Below are positions 39,286 to 49,545 of a stretch of 64,000 nt of DNA, piece after piece. Origin of the DNA: Sphingomonas sp. URHD0057 (GTDB taxonomy: Bacteria > Pseudomonadota > Alphaproteobacteria > Sphingomonadales > Sphingomonadaceae). The notes under the pieces are model-generated. The model searched no databases. It was not told the DNA's origin and saw only the letters and a list, made by a program, of their open reading frames with translations. The stretch spans positions 632,403-696,402 of the forward strand of contig NZ_JIAU01000005.1 in the NCBI RefSeq assembly GCF_000620665.1, read 5' to 3'. Within the stretch, counting starts at the first letter, position 1, and each line of letters begins with the position of its first letter. Made by a program: the position numbers and the translations under genes.

Positions 39286-40194
39286 ATGGCAAAATCCATG
39301 CATGACGTGTCCGACCCCCGGAACGCGTCGATTCTGATCAACGTCAATGGTGAGCTGAAGCCGCGGGCCGAAGCCGTCGTCTCCGTGTTCGACAGCGGCT
39401 TCATGCTCGGCGACGGCGTGTGGGAGGGCCTGCGGGTTCACCAGGGGCGGATTGTATTCCTCGACCGCCACCTCGACCGCCTGTTCGAAGGCGCCAAGGC
39501 GCTCGCCATGGACGTCGGGCTATCGCGCGAAGAGGTGACGAGCCGGCTCTATGGCACGCTTGGCGCGAACGGCATGGATGAGGGCGCTCACATCCGGCTG
39601 ATGGTCACGCGCGGGGTGCGCTCGACGCCCTATCAGGACCCCCGGGTGGTGGTGACGCCGGCAACCGTGGTCATCATCCCGGAATATAAGGAGCCCGATC
39701 CCGCGGTGTACCAGCGGGGGCTGAAGCTGTTTACCGTTCACGTCCGCCGCGGCGACCCCGCGGTCCAGGACCAGAAGATTAACTCGCATTCCAAGCTCAA
39801 CTGCATCCTGGCCTCGATCCAGGCCACGCAGGCGGGCGCGGACGAAGCACTCATGCTCGACCCGCACGGCTTTGTCGCGACCTGCAACTCGACCCACTTT
39901 TTCATTGTCCGCAAAGGCGAGGTGTGGACGTCGAGCGGCAAATATTGCCTCGGCGGCGTCACCCGCGCGCTGGTGCTCGAGATTGCGCGCGAGGCGGACA
40001 TTCCGGCGATCGAAAAGGATTTCTCGCTGACCGACGTTTACGGCGCCGACGAGGCGTTCACGACGGGCACGTTCGCGGGCATCGTGCCGGTGCGGGAGAT
40101 CGACGGGCGCGCGCTCAATTGCCCCGGGCCGAGGGTCGAACGGCTCCGCCGGCTCTACGCTGAGCGAATGGAGAGCGAAGCCGCGCGCGGCTGA
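39286..40194 (+). CDS. Class IV aminotransferase, BCAT-like
   Basis: It has 302 residues. PLP enzyme of the branched-chain/D-amino-acid aminotransferase fold. PLP lysine probably K170 in NSHSKLNCILAS; GFVATCNSTHFFIV and FTTGTFAGIVPV bind the cofactor and substrate. The sequence is nearer to plant 'BCAT-like' proteins than to IlvE. In Arabidopsis such a domain is fused to a sulfotransferase-like P-loop domain; here that domain is the separate gene at 41406. The start ATG 39286 was chosen because the upstream open frame overlaps another gene. The 3' end overlaps the convergent glycosyltransferase by 40 bases. Confidence 0.85.
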   Translation: MAKSMHDVSDPRNASILINVNGELKPRAEAVVSVFDSGFMLGDGVWEGLRVHQGRIVFLDRHLDRLFEGAKALAMDVGLSREEVTSRLYGTLGANGMDEGAHIRLMVTRGVRSTPYQDPRVVVTPATVVIIPEYKEPDPAVYQRGLKLFTVHVRRGDPAVQDQKINSHSKLNCILASIQATQAGADEALMLDPHGFVATCNSTHFFIVRKGEVWTSSGKYCLGGVTRALVLEIAREADIPAIEKDFSLTDVYGADEAFTTGTFAGIVPVREIDGRALNCPGPRVERLRRLYAERMESEAARG

Positions 40195-41360
40195 TTGAGG
40201 GCCTCGATCCCGCTTGCGCGAAGCAGCGAAAGCATTCCCGCAAGCGCGGCCGCGGCGAAGCCTGCGCCGGCAAGCGCCGGGTACGGCCAGTGATACCAAT
40301 AGATATAGGTGAGCAGCGAGATCAGCGAAGCCAACTGGACTGCGATTGCGATCCTGATCGCGGGCCGCGTCCCGGCGCTCAGCGCGAGCACGAGCGACAG
40401 CACGTCGGCGAGGAAATAATAGCGCTCCAGCATCTTCGGGAGAAGGAACGGCAGGGCGGTCGCCGAAACCAGCGCGAGCAGGAGCAGCGCGTTGCGGTCG
40501 CGGATCGACCGCGCCGCAAGGGCCGCGATTGCAATGGCCGCGGCAATCGCGGCCGCATAACCGACGACGAAATAGCTCCGGCTGGCCTGATCGGCGAAAA
40601 TCGTCGCCGCGATCCACGGATTTCCGAGCTTCCCGGCAAATTGCACCAGCGCCGCCTGGCCGGGATAGACCATCAGCAGCTTGCCAAGCGGCCAGCCGGC
40701 CAGCCAGGCGGGAACGAGCGTTGCCGCGAAAGCCGCCGGCGGGATCGCCCACTGCCATAGGGGCGCGCGCCTTCCGATCATCGCACCGATGATCACGGGC
40801 GCGATGAACGCCGCCTGCGACTTGAAGGCGAACGCAAGGCCGCACCAGACGAGCGAGCGGACGGTTTCGCCGCGCATCATGGCCGCCAGCGCGAGCACGC
40901 AGGCGCCGGCCCACAAGGCATCGCACTGGCCGAGCAGGGCCGCATTGATGATCACGGTTGGCAGCACCAGTGTGAACACCGCCAGCCTCGCTGGTGCGCC
41001 CAGGGTCCTCAGGAGATTCGCGACGTCGAAGGTCAGGAACAGGCTGCCCGCGACCGACAACAGCTTGATGATGGTGATTGGCGCCAGCAGCTCGTGACCG
41101 AGCGAGCCCGCGGCGAGCAGATAGAGGTAGGCCGGCTCGTAGTTGCTGAACGGGTGAGCGAAAGCGGCGATCGGGCCGTAATGCACGATGTGCGCGAACC
41201 ACGGCTCGAGGAAGATTGACATGTCCGGCGGCCGCGTCGACCAGTAAAGCGCATGGGCGCACAGGGCGAGGACAAGCACCGATGCGAACTGGAAGCCCGA
41301 CAGCGCAGGCTTCGGCTCCGCTCGCTCAGCTATCGCCGTCGTGACCAGGGTACCGCACAT
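40155..41360 (-). CDS. GT-C type membrane glycosyltransferase
   Basis: It has 401 residues and about ten hydrophobic helices. A first periplasmic loop carries PPDMSIFLEPWFAHIVHYGP and FSNYEPAYLYLLA, the kind of acidic/aromatic loop found in polyprenyl-sugar-using mannosyltransferases (GT-C, ALG6/PIG-M or DUF2029-like). GQCDALWAG and LPKMLERYYFLAD continue this resemblance. Acceptor and sugar unknown. It lies on the opposite strand inside the BCAT-like/sulfotransferase-like pair, with 45 bases to the latter. Confidence 0.72.
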   Translation of the reverse strand: MCGTLVTTAIAERAEPKPALSGFQFASVLVLALCAHALYWSTRPPDMSIFLEPWFAHIVHYGPIAAFAHPFSNYEPAYLYLLAAGSLGHELLAPITIIKLLSVAGSLFLTFDVANLLRTLGAPARLAVFTLVLPTVIINAALLGQCDALWAGACVLALAAMMRGETVRSLVWCGLAFAFKSQAAFIAPVIIGAMIGRRAPLWQWAIPPAAFAATLVPAWLAGWPLGKLLMVYPGQAALVQFAGKLGNPWIAATIFADQASRSYFVVGYAAAIAAAIAIAALAARSIRDRNALLLLALVSATALPFLLPKMLERYYFLADVLSLVLALSAGTRPAIRIAIAVQLASLISLLTYIYWYHWPYPALAGAGFAAAALAGMLSLLRASGIEALNQPRAASLSIRSA

Positions 41361-41405
41361 CGCCTGCGCTCATGGCCGGATCATGGTTAAGATCGGGTTC
41401 TCGCG

Positions 41406-42134
41406 GTGACGATCCGCATCGCGATGTGGTCGGGGCCGCGCAACCTTTCGACGGCGATGATGCGCAGCTTCGGCAGTCGCCCCGACACGTTCGTTTCCGA
41501 CGAGCCGTTCTACGGGGCCTATCTCAAACGGACCGGCGACCCGCAGCCAATGGCCGACGAAGTGATCGCGTCGATGGACTGCGACTGGCACAGCGTCGCG
41601 CGGGCGATGGCGGGGCCTGCCCCCGGCGACCCGGCGATCTGGTACCAAAAGCACATGGCGCACCACATGGTCGGCCCGATCGCGCACGACCACTTGCCGG
41701 GCTTGCGCCACGCCTTCCTCATCCGTGACCCGGATCGGGTCATCGCCAGTTACTCGGCGAAGCGGGAGAAGGTCCGCCCCGAGCATCTCGGCAGCGACCG
41801 GCAAGTCGAATTTTTCGAGCGCGAAGCCGATCGCCTCGGCCACGCGCCGCCGGTGGTCGACAGCGCCGACATCCTGCGCGACGCCGCGGCCATGCTCGAG
41901 CGCTTATGCGGGGCGCTGGAGATTTCCTGGGACCCCGCCATGCTGAGCTGGGCGCCGGGGCCCCGGCCGACCGACGGCATCTGGGGGCCGCATTGGTACG
42001 ATGCGGTCAACCGCAGCGCGAGCTTCGGCACGCCGGACGAGCAGCCAATCGCGCTGACGAAGGAGGAGCAAGCGGTCGCGGACGCCGTCCGGCCCTCTTA
42101 TGACCGGCTCGCCGCCTATCGCCTCAGGCCCTGA
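41406..42134 (+). CDS. Sulfotransferase-like P-loop protein
   Basis: It has 242 residues with GTG start at 41406. The N-terminal MWSGPRNLSTAMMRSFGSRP matches the PAPS phosphate-binding loop of sulfotransferases (xxPRSxST), and HAFLIRDPDRVIASY is the 3'-phosphate-binding strand. The same unit is fused N-terminally to a BCAT-like domain in plant proteins; the bacterial BCAT-like gene at 39286 is its likely partner. True sulfotransferase activity is not known for this group. It lacks a signal peptide, so it is cytosolic. Confidence 0.75.
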   Translation: MTIRIAMWSGPRNLSTAMMRSFGSRPDTFVSDEPFYGAYLKRTGDPQPMADEVIASMDCDWHSVARAMAGPAPGDPAIWYQKHMAHHMVGPIAHDHLPGLRHAFLIRDPDRVIASYSAKREKVRPEHLGSDRQVEFFEREADRLGHAPPVVDSADILRDAAAMLERLCGALEISWDPAMLSWAPGPRPTDGIWGPHWYDAVNRSASFGTPDEQPIALTKEEQAVADAVRPSYDRLAAYRLRP

Positions 42135-42139
42135 CGTTG

Positions 42140-42406
42140 CTAGGCGAGGACCCTGACGCCTTCTCTCGCCCACTCCTTGTCGACGTCGACGCCTTGCTCC
42201 GCCCATTCGGCGCGAGTCCAGCACTCGGTCGTTTCGACCAGGCTGCCGGTGTTCGGGTCGACGTGCATGCAATAGCGGGTGTCCGCAGTGCCGGCTGGCG
42301 CGGTCGCAGTGGTTGCCGGCACGATCGGGTCCGTATCGGGCTGCGCAACCAGCGGCGACGCCGGGACGATCAAGCTCAAAGCGGCGATCAGTTTCATATG
42401 GGCCAT
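42140..42406 (-). CDS. Small secreted protein, Cys-Thr-x2-Glu-Trp family
   Basis: It has 88 residues from ATG 42406, seven bases after AAGGAGA. The alternative ATG at 42397 also keeps the signal peptide (KLIAALSLIVPASPLVAQ). The mature part has the pattern RYCMHVDPNTGSLVETTECW followed by TRAEWAEQG. A very similar pattern (ICKSDSFVGSHVSRRICKT, then EAEWRAGKE) occurs in the small gene at 61337, so these are paralogs. Two cysteines likely form a disulfide. Function unknown. Its end lies six bases from the sulfotransferase-like gene on the other strand. Confidence 0.7.
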   Translation of the reverse strand: MAHMKLIAALSLIVPASPLVAQPDTDPIVPATTATAPAGTADTRYCMHVDPNTGSLVETTECWTRAEWAEQGVDVDKEWAREGVRVLA

Positions 42407-42459
42407 GTGCTGTCTCCTTGAGTGGTAACTTTGACGGCCGTGACGGAGCCTAGCGCCGA

Positions 42460-43017
42460 TCATTTCCTTTCGAAAGTACCGACCAGTTCGCCCTGGGCGA
42501 TGGCGTGCTTCGCCGCTTCGGCCTCGACATCGGCGACCTTCGCCTCCCTCCCGAGGTTCAAGCGATCGACGTCGAGAGCGAACAGCTTGAAATGATAGTG
42601 GTGAACGCCGTGCCCGGGCGGCGGGCAGGGGCCGGTATAGCCGGGCGTGCCCTTGTCGTTCTTGACCTCCGTGCCGATCCGCTGGCCGGCATCGATCGCC
42701 CGCGCGCTGGCGGGGATGTCATAGACGCCCCAGTGCCGGAAGGTGCCGCTGGGGGCGTCCGGATCGTCGATCACCAGCGCGAAGCTTTTCGTCCCTTCCG
42801 GCGCCTCTCCCCACTTCAGCGCCGGTGAGTGGTTGGCGCCGTCGCAGCTGTATTCATTAGGAATCGGCTGCCCGTTGGCGAAAGCATCGCTGGTCAGGTT
42901 CAGTCTGGTGAGGGTGGCGTCCACGGCCGTTCCTCCATTGGTTTCGTTCGTCGCGTTCGTGCCGCTGCCGCAGCTGGCGAGGGCAATGACGAAAGCGGCG
43001 GCGAATAAACGGCGCAT
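42460..43017 (-). CDS. YbhB/YbcL-type PEBP family lipoprotein
   Basis: It has 185 residues, with the lipoprotein signal MRRLFAAAFVIALASCGSG (lipobox LASC) and an Asn/Thr/Gly spacer. The PEBP fold shows SCDGANHSPALKW, VIDDPDAPSGTFRHWGVYD and GPCPPPGHGVHHYHFKLFAL, the ligand-pocket motifs. Bacterial PEBP proteins bind small anions or phospholipid heads; the role here is unknown. It should sit in the outer or inner membrane leaflet. Confidence 0.88.
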   Translation of the reverse strand: MRRLFAAAFVIALASCGSGTNATNETNGGTAVDATLTRLNLTSDAFANGQPIPNEYSCDGANHSPALKWGEAPEGTKSFALVIDDPDAPSGTFRHWGVYDIPASARAIDAGQRIGTEVKNDKGTPGYTGPCPPPGHGVHHYHFKLFALDVDRLNLGREAKVADVEAEAAKHAIAQGELVGTFERK

Positions 43018-43125
43018 GGCGCGTCCCCGTTGCGAATGATGCGGTCAACGACAAGCCGAACGCGCTGTTCCGACTTTGGCGGCGGGCCAAGCCGTGTTAT
43101 AGGGCTAGCACAGCAAAGGTGCAGC

Positions 43126-43458
43126 ATGGCCGATGATCCGTGGCGCGAGTTCAAGCGCGCCCTTCAGAACCACCAGCGTGAGCTCAATCAAAGGATCGCG
43201 CAGGCTCGCAGCGAGATGCTGGCGGCAATGACGGAAGCGCAGAACGACATGGCGCGCGCCGAGGCCGAGTTCGACGAGATGATGGCCGCGGCACGCAAGC
43301 AGGTCGAGCTTCACCCCGACTGGCCGCGGCCGGAAGACTTCATAAAGCTGCCAAAACCTCGCCGCCGCCGGAGACCCCGCGGCGGCGAACCGGCACCGGT
43401 GGCGCCGCGGCCCAAGCCGAAGCCGCTGGTCGATGGAGCGGAAGCACCGATCGAGTAA
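43126..43458 (+). CDS. Small coiled-coil protein with basic proline-rich tail
   Basis: It has 110 residues. The first 65 are a continuous amphipathic helix or coiled coil (EFKRALQNHQRELNQRIAQA and following). The rest has a KLPKPRRRRRPRG basic patch and Pro-rich end. No enzyme motif. The basic tail may bind RNA or membranes, which is only inference. It lies just upstream of the str operon promoter, in the same direction. Confidence 0.62.
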   Translation: MADDPWREFKRALQNHQRELNQRIAQARSEMLAAMTEAQNDMARAEAEFDEMMAAARKQVELHPDWPRPEDFIKLPKPRRRRRPRGGEPAPVAPRPKPKPLVDGAEAPIE

Positions 43459-43475
43459 TCCGCCGCCTCCTGCGG

Positions 43476-43504
43476 TTGACCCTGCACCGCACCATCGCTA
43501 TGTG
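43476..43504 (+). promoter_or_regulatory. Promoter of the str operon
   Basis: TTGACC (43476-43481), a 17-base spacer, and TATGTG (43499-43504). It lies 160 bases upstream of rpsL and is the best promoter-like site in the 206-base gap. Confidence 0.45.
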
Positions 43505-43567
43505 CCCGCCCGTCCGAGCGTTCCGTGATTCACTCGCGCCGGGCAAGAGCTGAACATTGCTCAGGAA

Positions 43568-43606
43568 CGTGAAGGCCGGGTGGCCAGGGGTCGCCAGGAC
43601 TTCACG
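43568..43606 (+). promoter_or_regulatory. Leader hairpin followed by a T-tract upstream of rpsL
   Basis: Outer stem CGTGAAG (43568-43574) / CTTCACG (43600-43606), with an inner pairing TGGC/GCCA. It is followed by CTTTTGCTTT. This has the look of an intrinsic attenuator in the rpsL leader. Confidence 0.45.
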
Positions 43607-43664
43607 CTTTTGCTTTGGGCAAAGTAACCGCCGGGATTTCCGGCAACGAAAGGTGAAGGGCTTC

Positions 43665-44036
43665 ATGCCGACGATTAACCAGCTGATCCGCAAGGGTCGC
43701 GAACCGCAGAAGGCCAAGTCGAAGGTCCCTGCGATGGAGCAGAACCCGCAGAAGCGCGGCGTCTGTACCCGTGTCTATACGACCACCCCGAAGAAGCCGA
43801 ACTCGGCGCTGCGCAAGGTGGCCAAGGTCCGCCTGACCAACCAGCGCGAAGTGATCAGCTACATTCCGGGCGAGGGCCACAACCTCCAGGAGCACAGCGT
43901 CGTGCTGATCCGCGGCGGCCGTGTGCGCGACCTTCCCGGCGTCCGCTACCACGTGCTTCGCGGCGTCCTCGACACTCAGGGCGTGAAGGATCGCAGGCAG
44001 TCCCGCTCCAAGTACGGCGCCAAGCGCCCCAAATAA
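43665..44036 (+). CDS. rpsL: 30S ribosomal protein S12
   Basis: Decoding-centre protein, 123 residues, colinear with E. coli S12. K43 is conserved ([14 protein letters not shown]), but residue 88 is arginine (GGRVRDLPG, codon CGC at 43926-43928) where most bacteria have lysine. K88R is a known streptomycin-resistance change in other species. ATG 43665 is the family start. First gene of the str operon. Confidence 0.98.
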   Translation: MPTINQLIRKGREPQKAKSKVPAMEQNPQKRGVCTRVYTTTPKKPNSALRKVAKVRLTNQREVISYIPGEGHNLQEHSVVLIRGGRVRDLPGVRYHVLRGVLDTQGVKDRRQSRSKYGAKRPK

Positions 44037-44105
44037 CCAGGCCAGAGTAAGCCCCGGGCGTCACTCAAGTCCCGGACCGGCTGAACAGAGAAAAGGAATA
44101 GTCCA

Positions 44106-44576
44106 ATGGCTCGTCGTCGCCGTCCCGAGAAGCGTGAAATCCTTCCGGATCCCAAGTTCGGGGACATCGTCCTCTCCAAGTTCATGAACAGCGTCATGTT
44201 CGACGGCAAGAAGTCCGTCGCCGAGGGCATCGTCTACGGCGCGCTCGAAAGCGTCGAGACCCGCCTCAAGCGGGAGCCGATCGGCGTGTTCCATGACGCG
44301 CTCAACAATGTGAAGCCGGGCATCGAGGTTCGCTCTCGCCGGGTTGGCGGTGCGACCTACCAGGTGCCGGTCGAAGTTCGTCCCGAGCGCGCCCAGGCAC
44401 TTGCCATCCGCTGGTTGATCACTGCGGCTCGCGCGCGGTCGGAAAAGACCATGGCCGGCCGCCTGTCGGGTGAGCTGATGGACGCCTCGCAGAACCGCGG
44501 CAACGCGGTCAAGAAGCGCGAGGACACGCACCGCATGGCCGAAGCGAACCGCGCCTTCAGCCACTACCGCTGGTAG
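44106..44576 (+). CDS. rpsG: 30S ribosomal protein S7
   Basis: Head-domain protein that nucleates 30S head assembly. It has 156 residues: [20 protein letters not shown] at the N-terminus and [20 protein letters not shown] in the rRNA-binding core; normal length. 69 bases after rpsL, behind GAAAAGGAATAG. Confidence 0.98.
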   Translation: MARRRRPEKREILPDPKFGDIVLSKFMNSVMFDGKKSVAEGIVYGALESVETRLKREPIGVFHDALNNVKPGIEVRSRRVGGATYQVPVEVRPERAQALAIRWLITAARARSEKTMAGRLSGELMDASQNRGNAVKKREDTHRMAEANRAFSHYRW

Positions 44577-44593
44577 TTTTCGTACCTATATTC

Positions 44594-44619
44594 GGGGAGG
44601 CCGGATCCGCCGGCTCCCC
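44594..44619 (+). promoter_or_regulatory. Hairpin between rpsG and fusA
   Basis: GGGGA-G-GCCGG (44594-44604), loop ATCCG, CCGGCTCCCC (44610-44619): a ten-pair stem with one bulged G, no T-run. It is 17 bases past the rpsG stop and 23 before fusA. A processing or attenuation site is possible. Confidence 0.4.
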
Positions 44620-44642
44620 ACATCGCTAAGGAAGCTCAAGAA

Positions 44643-46739
44643 ATGGCCCGCAGCCATCCGCTCGACCGCTATCGCAACATCGGCATCATGGCGCACATCG
44701 ACGCCGGCAAGACGACGACGACCGAGCGCATCCTCTATTACACCGGCAAGTCCTACAAGATCGGCGAGGTCCATGAGGGCACCGCGACCATGGACTGGAT
44801 GGAGCAGGAGCAGGAGCGGGGCATAACCATCACGTCGGCGGCGACGACCTGCTTCTGGGCGGCCGACGAGGGCAAGGGTCCCGAGCACCGCATCAACATC
44901 ATCGACACGCCCGGCCACGTCGACTTCACCATCGAGGTCGAGCGTTCGCTGCGCGTGCTCGACGGCGCGGTCGCCTGTTTCGACGGCGTTGCCGGCGTCG
45001 AGCCGCAGTCGGAGACCGTCTGGCGCCAGGCCGAGAAGTACAAGGTGCCGCGGATGTGCTTCGTCAACAAGCTCGACCGCACCGGCGCCAATTTCGAAAT
45101 GTGCGTCGGGATGATCAAGGATCGCCTCGGCGCGCGTCCGGCCGTGCTCTATCTGCCGATCGGCATCGAAGGCGGCTTCAAGGGCCTCGTCGACCTGGTC
45201 GAGAACCGCGCAATCATCTGGCTCGACGAGAGCCTCGGCGCGAAGTTCGTCTACGAAGAGATTCCGGACGACCTCAAGGACGCCGCTGCGACCGCGCGCA
45301 TGGATCTCATCGAGATGGCGGTCGAGCAGGACGACGCCGTCATGGAATCCTACCTCGAGGGCAATGAGCCCGATGTCGCGACGCTGAAGAAGCTGATCCG
45401 CAAGGGGACGCTCAACTTCTCGTTCGTGCCGGTGCTGTGCGGCTCGGCGTTCAAGAACAAGGGCGTCCAGCCGCTACTCGATGCGGTGGTCGACTATCTG
45501 CCGAGCCCGCTCGATATTCCTCCGGTCGAGGGCCTCAAGCTCGACGGCGAGACCACCGAAACCCGCGCCCCGTCCGACGATGCGCCGTTCGCGGCGCTGG
45601 CGTTCAAAATCATGAACGACCCGTTCGTCGGGACGCTGACCTTCGCGCGCATCTATTCGGGCAAGCTCGAGACCGCGTCGCAGGTCACCAACTCGGTCAA
45701 GGACAAGAAAGAGAAGGTCGGCCGCATGCTGCTGATGCATGCCAACGACCGCGAGGACATCCAGATCGCCTATGCCGGCGACATCGTCGCGCTTGCCGGC
45801 CTCAAGGACACCACGACTGGCGATACTCTGTGCGCCGCGAACGCTCCGATCATCCTCGAGCGGATGGAGTTCCCCGATCCGGTCATCGAGGTCGCCGTGG
45901 AACCCAAGACCAAAGCCGACCAGGAGAAGATGGGCGTCGCGCTCAATCGCCTGGCGCGCGAGGATCCGTCGTTCCGCGTCACCACCGACCATGAATCGGG
46001 CCAGACGATCATCAAGGGGATGGGCGAGCTCCACCTCGAGATCCTCGTCGACCGCATGAAGCGTGAGTTCAAGGTCGAGGCCAATGTTGGCGCTCCGCAG
46101 GTGGCCTATCGCGAGTATCTCGCGAAGCCGGTAGATCTGACCTACACCCACAAAAAGCAGTCGGGCGGCTCCGGCCAGTTCGGCGAGATCAAAATCCACG
46201 TGGTCCCGGCCGAACGCGGATCGGGCTTCCAGTTCTTCGACGAGATCAAGGGCGGCAACGTCCCCAAGGAATACATTCCTTCAGTCGAAAAGGGCCTGCG
46301 CGAAACCGCCGAGACCGGATCGCTGATCGGCTTCCCGATCATCGATTTCGAAGTGCACCTGATCGACGGCAAGTACCATGACGTCGACTCCTCGGCGCTC
46401 GCGTTCGAGATTTGCGCGCGTGGCGCGATGCGTGAAGCGGCCCACAAGGCCGGCATCAAGCTGCTCGAGCCGATCATGAAGGTCGAGGTCGTCACCCCCG
46501 AGCAGTATCTCGGCGACGTCATCGGCGACTTGAACAGCCGTCGAGGCCAGGTTCAGAGCCAGGACACGCGCGGCAACGCCATGGTGATCGAAGCCATTGT
46601 GCCGCTCGCCAACATGTTCGGCTACGTCAATCAGCTGCGCTCGTTCACCCAGGGGCGCGCGCAGTACACGATGCAGTTCTCGCATTATGACGAAGTGCCG
46701 CAGAACGTTGCCGACGAGGTGAAGGCGAAGCTGGCATAA
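44643..46739 (+). CDS. fusA: Translation elongation factor G
   Basis: GTPase that drives translocation on the ribosome. It has 698 residues. G1 motif [20 protein letters not shown]3 [12 protein letters not shown]4 VNKLDRTGA, and domain IV with [14 protein letters not shown] sequence near 500. ATG follows AAGGAAGCTCAAGAA. Part of the str operon. Confidence 0.98.
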   Translation: MARSHPLDRYRNIGIMAHIDAGKTTTTERILYYTGKSYKIGEVHEGTATMDWMEQEQERGITITSAATTCFWAADEGKGPEHRINIIDTPGHVDFTIEVERSLRVLDGAVACFDGVAGVEPQSETVWRQAEKYKVPRMCFVNKLDRTGANFEMCVGMIKDRLGARPAVLYLPIGIEGGFKGLVDLVENRAIIWLDESLGAKFVYEEIPDDLKDAAATARMDLIEMAVEQDDAVMESYLEGNEPDVATLKKLIRKGTLNFSFVPVLCGSAFKNKGVQPLLDAVVDYLPSPLDIPPVEGLKLDGETTETRAPSDDAPFAALAFKIMNDPFVGTLTFARIYSGKLETASQVTNSVKDKKEKVGRMLLMHANDREDIQIAYAGDIVALAGLKDTTTGDTLCAANAPIILERMEFPDPVIEVAVEPKTKADQEKMGVALNRLAREDPSFRVTTDHESGQTIIKGMGELHLEILVDRMKREFKVEANVGAPQVAYREYLAKPVDLTYTHKKQSGGSGQFGEIKIHVVPAERGSGFQFFDEIKGGNVPKEYIPSVEKGLRETAETGSLIGFPIIDFEVHLIDGKYHDVDSSALAFEICARGAMREAAHKAGIKLLEPIMKVEVVTPEQYLGDVIGDLNSRRGQVQSQDTRGNAMVIEAIVPLANMFGYVNQLRSFTQGRAQYTMQFSHYDEVPQNVADEVKAKLA

Positions 46740-46813
46740 CCGCGAAATTGTAGTTATGGGCGCGTCCGCGAACCGGGCCGTGCCCCGATTTTCCAGAGAA
46801 GAAGAGGCGTATA

Positions 46814-48004
<1,191 letters not shown>

Positions 48005-48015
48005 TATAGGGCGCC

Positions 48016-48056
48016 AACCGCGCGATTCTGGATCAGGGTCGCGCGGTTCGCTTTTG
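48016..48056 (+). terminator. tuf terminator
   Basis: Perfect ten-bp stem AACCGCGCGA (48016-48025) / TCGCGCGGTT (48039-48048), then CGCTTTTG. It separates the str operon from rpsJ, so rpsJ onward probably has its own promoter in 48057-48123. Confidence 0.82.
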
Positions 48057-48123
48057 AGTTTGTTGAATAAAGCGGGCCGCAGCTTCGGCTGGAGTTCGTT
48101 GGCTCTTTCGCATCGGTAGGGAT

Positions 48124-48435
<312 letters not shown>

Positions 48436-48605
48436 CAGCCGGCGCCCCTCGCGGGGCAAATTGGGTGATACCGCCGGAGGATAGCTCCGGGCTGCGTCCC
48501 CGCCGCTTCCTTTAGGGAGCACTAGCCCAGGCGGGGCACGCAATATTTTGGATGGGCTGCACGCCCTCGGAATTGTCCGAGGGCCTCTGTTGAGGAGTTT
48601 GGATC
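48436..48605 (+). promoter_or_regulatory. Structured RNA spacer between rpsJ and rplC
   Basis: 170 bases without a gene, holding five stems: GCCCC/GGGGC at 48444-48457 (loop TCGC); CCGGAG/CTCCGG at 48474-48490; CCCCGCC/GGCGGGG at 48498-48504/48530-48536, extended outward by GCG/CGC; inside it GCTTCC/GGGAGC at 48505-48520 (loop TTTA); and GCCCTCGGA/TCCGAGGGC at 48563-48584 (loop ATTG). The rplC ribosome-binding site TTGAGGAG follows. No T-run follows any stem, so this looks like a leader or processing region for the L3-L4 part of the operon, not a terminator. Confidence 0.7.
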
Positions 48606-49544
48606 ATGCGCACCGGCGTGATCGCGAAGAAGGTCGGAATGACCCGCCTGTTCCAGGCGGACGGTCGGCACGTGCCGGTTACCGTCCTGCAGCTGGACGA
48701 GGTGCAGGTCGTCGGCCGCCGCGAGACGGACAAGGATGGCTACACCGCCGTCCAGCTCGGAGCGGGCAAGGCGAAAGCCAAGAACGTCGCCAAGCCGCAA
48801 CGCGCCGCGTTCGGCAAGGCGGAGGTCGAGCCCAAGGTCCGCGTCGCCGAATTCCGCGTCGGCGAGGACGGTCTGCTCGACGTTGGCGCAAGCATCAGCG
48901 CCGACCATTTCGTGCCCGGCCAGCTGGTCGACGTCCAGGGCGTGACCCAGGGCAAGGGCTTCGCCGGCGCCATGAAGCGCTGGAACTTCAAGGGCCTGCG
49001 CGCCACGCACGGCGTTTCGGTCTCGCACCGTTCGCACGGCTCGACCGGCAACCGCCAGGATCCGGGCCGCGTGTTCAAGAACAAGAAGATGGCCGGGCAC
49101 ATGGGCGCGCGCAATCGCACCCAGCAGAACCTCGAGGTCGTCCGCACCGATCCGATCCGCGGCCTGCTGTTCATCAAGGGCTCGGTTCCGGGCCACAAGG
49201 GCGGCTGGCTGAGCGTTACCGACGCGATCAAGCTGCCGCGGCCCGACGCCGCGCCGTTCCCGGCCGGCCTGGTCGAAGACCGGAAGACCGAGGAAGTCGA
49301 AGTCCCGGCCGCCGGCCTGGTTGACGACGCCGCGGTCCACGAGATGCCGGCGCTGCCGAGCGACGAGGAAGTCGCCGCGATCGCCGCCGAGCAGGAAGCC
49401 GGCGCCGCCGCTGAGGCGCAAGCCGCCGAGGCAGCCGAAGCTGAAGCCGCCGACGCCGCCCAGACCGAAGAAAATGAAAAGGCCAGCGCGGCCGAGGACA
49501 GCGTCAAGCCTGTTCCCGACGCCGACGAAGGCAAGGAAGGCTAA
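48606..49544 (+). CDS. rplC: 50S ribosomal protein L3 with a long acidic C-terminal tail
   Basis: 312 residues against about 209 in E. coli. The core (1 to about 222) is normal: [16 protein letters not shown], the [20 protein letters not shown] loop that reaches the peptidyl-transferase centre, then [10 protein letters not shown]. The added 90 residues ([20 protein letters not shown] and so on) are Ala/Glu-rich and predicted to be disordered. Behind the structured spacer and one base before rplD. Confidence 0.96.
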   Translation: MRTGVIAKKVGMTRLFQADGRHVPVTVLQLDEVQVVGRRETDKDGYTAVQLGAGKAKAKNVAKPQRAAFGKAEVEPKVRVAEFRVGEDGLLDVGASISADHFVPGQLVDVQGVTQGKGFAGAMKRWNFKGLRATHGVSVSHRSHGSTGNRQDPGRVFKNKKMAGHMGARNRTQQNLEVVRTDPIRGLLFIKGSVPGHKGGWLSVTDAIKLPRPDAAPFPAGLVEDRKTEEVEVPAAGLVDDAAVHEMPALPSDEEVAAIAAEQEAGAAAEAQAAEAAEAEAADAAQTEENEKASAAEDSVKPVPDADEGKEG

Positions 49545-49545
49545 G

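Noticed and set aside
48057..48123. tRNA gene between tuf and rpsJ
   Set aside because: Some genomes have one here, but no cloverleaf, TTCRA loop or CCA-like end can be made from these 67 bases.
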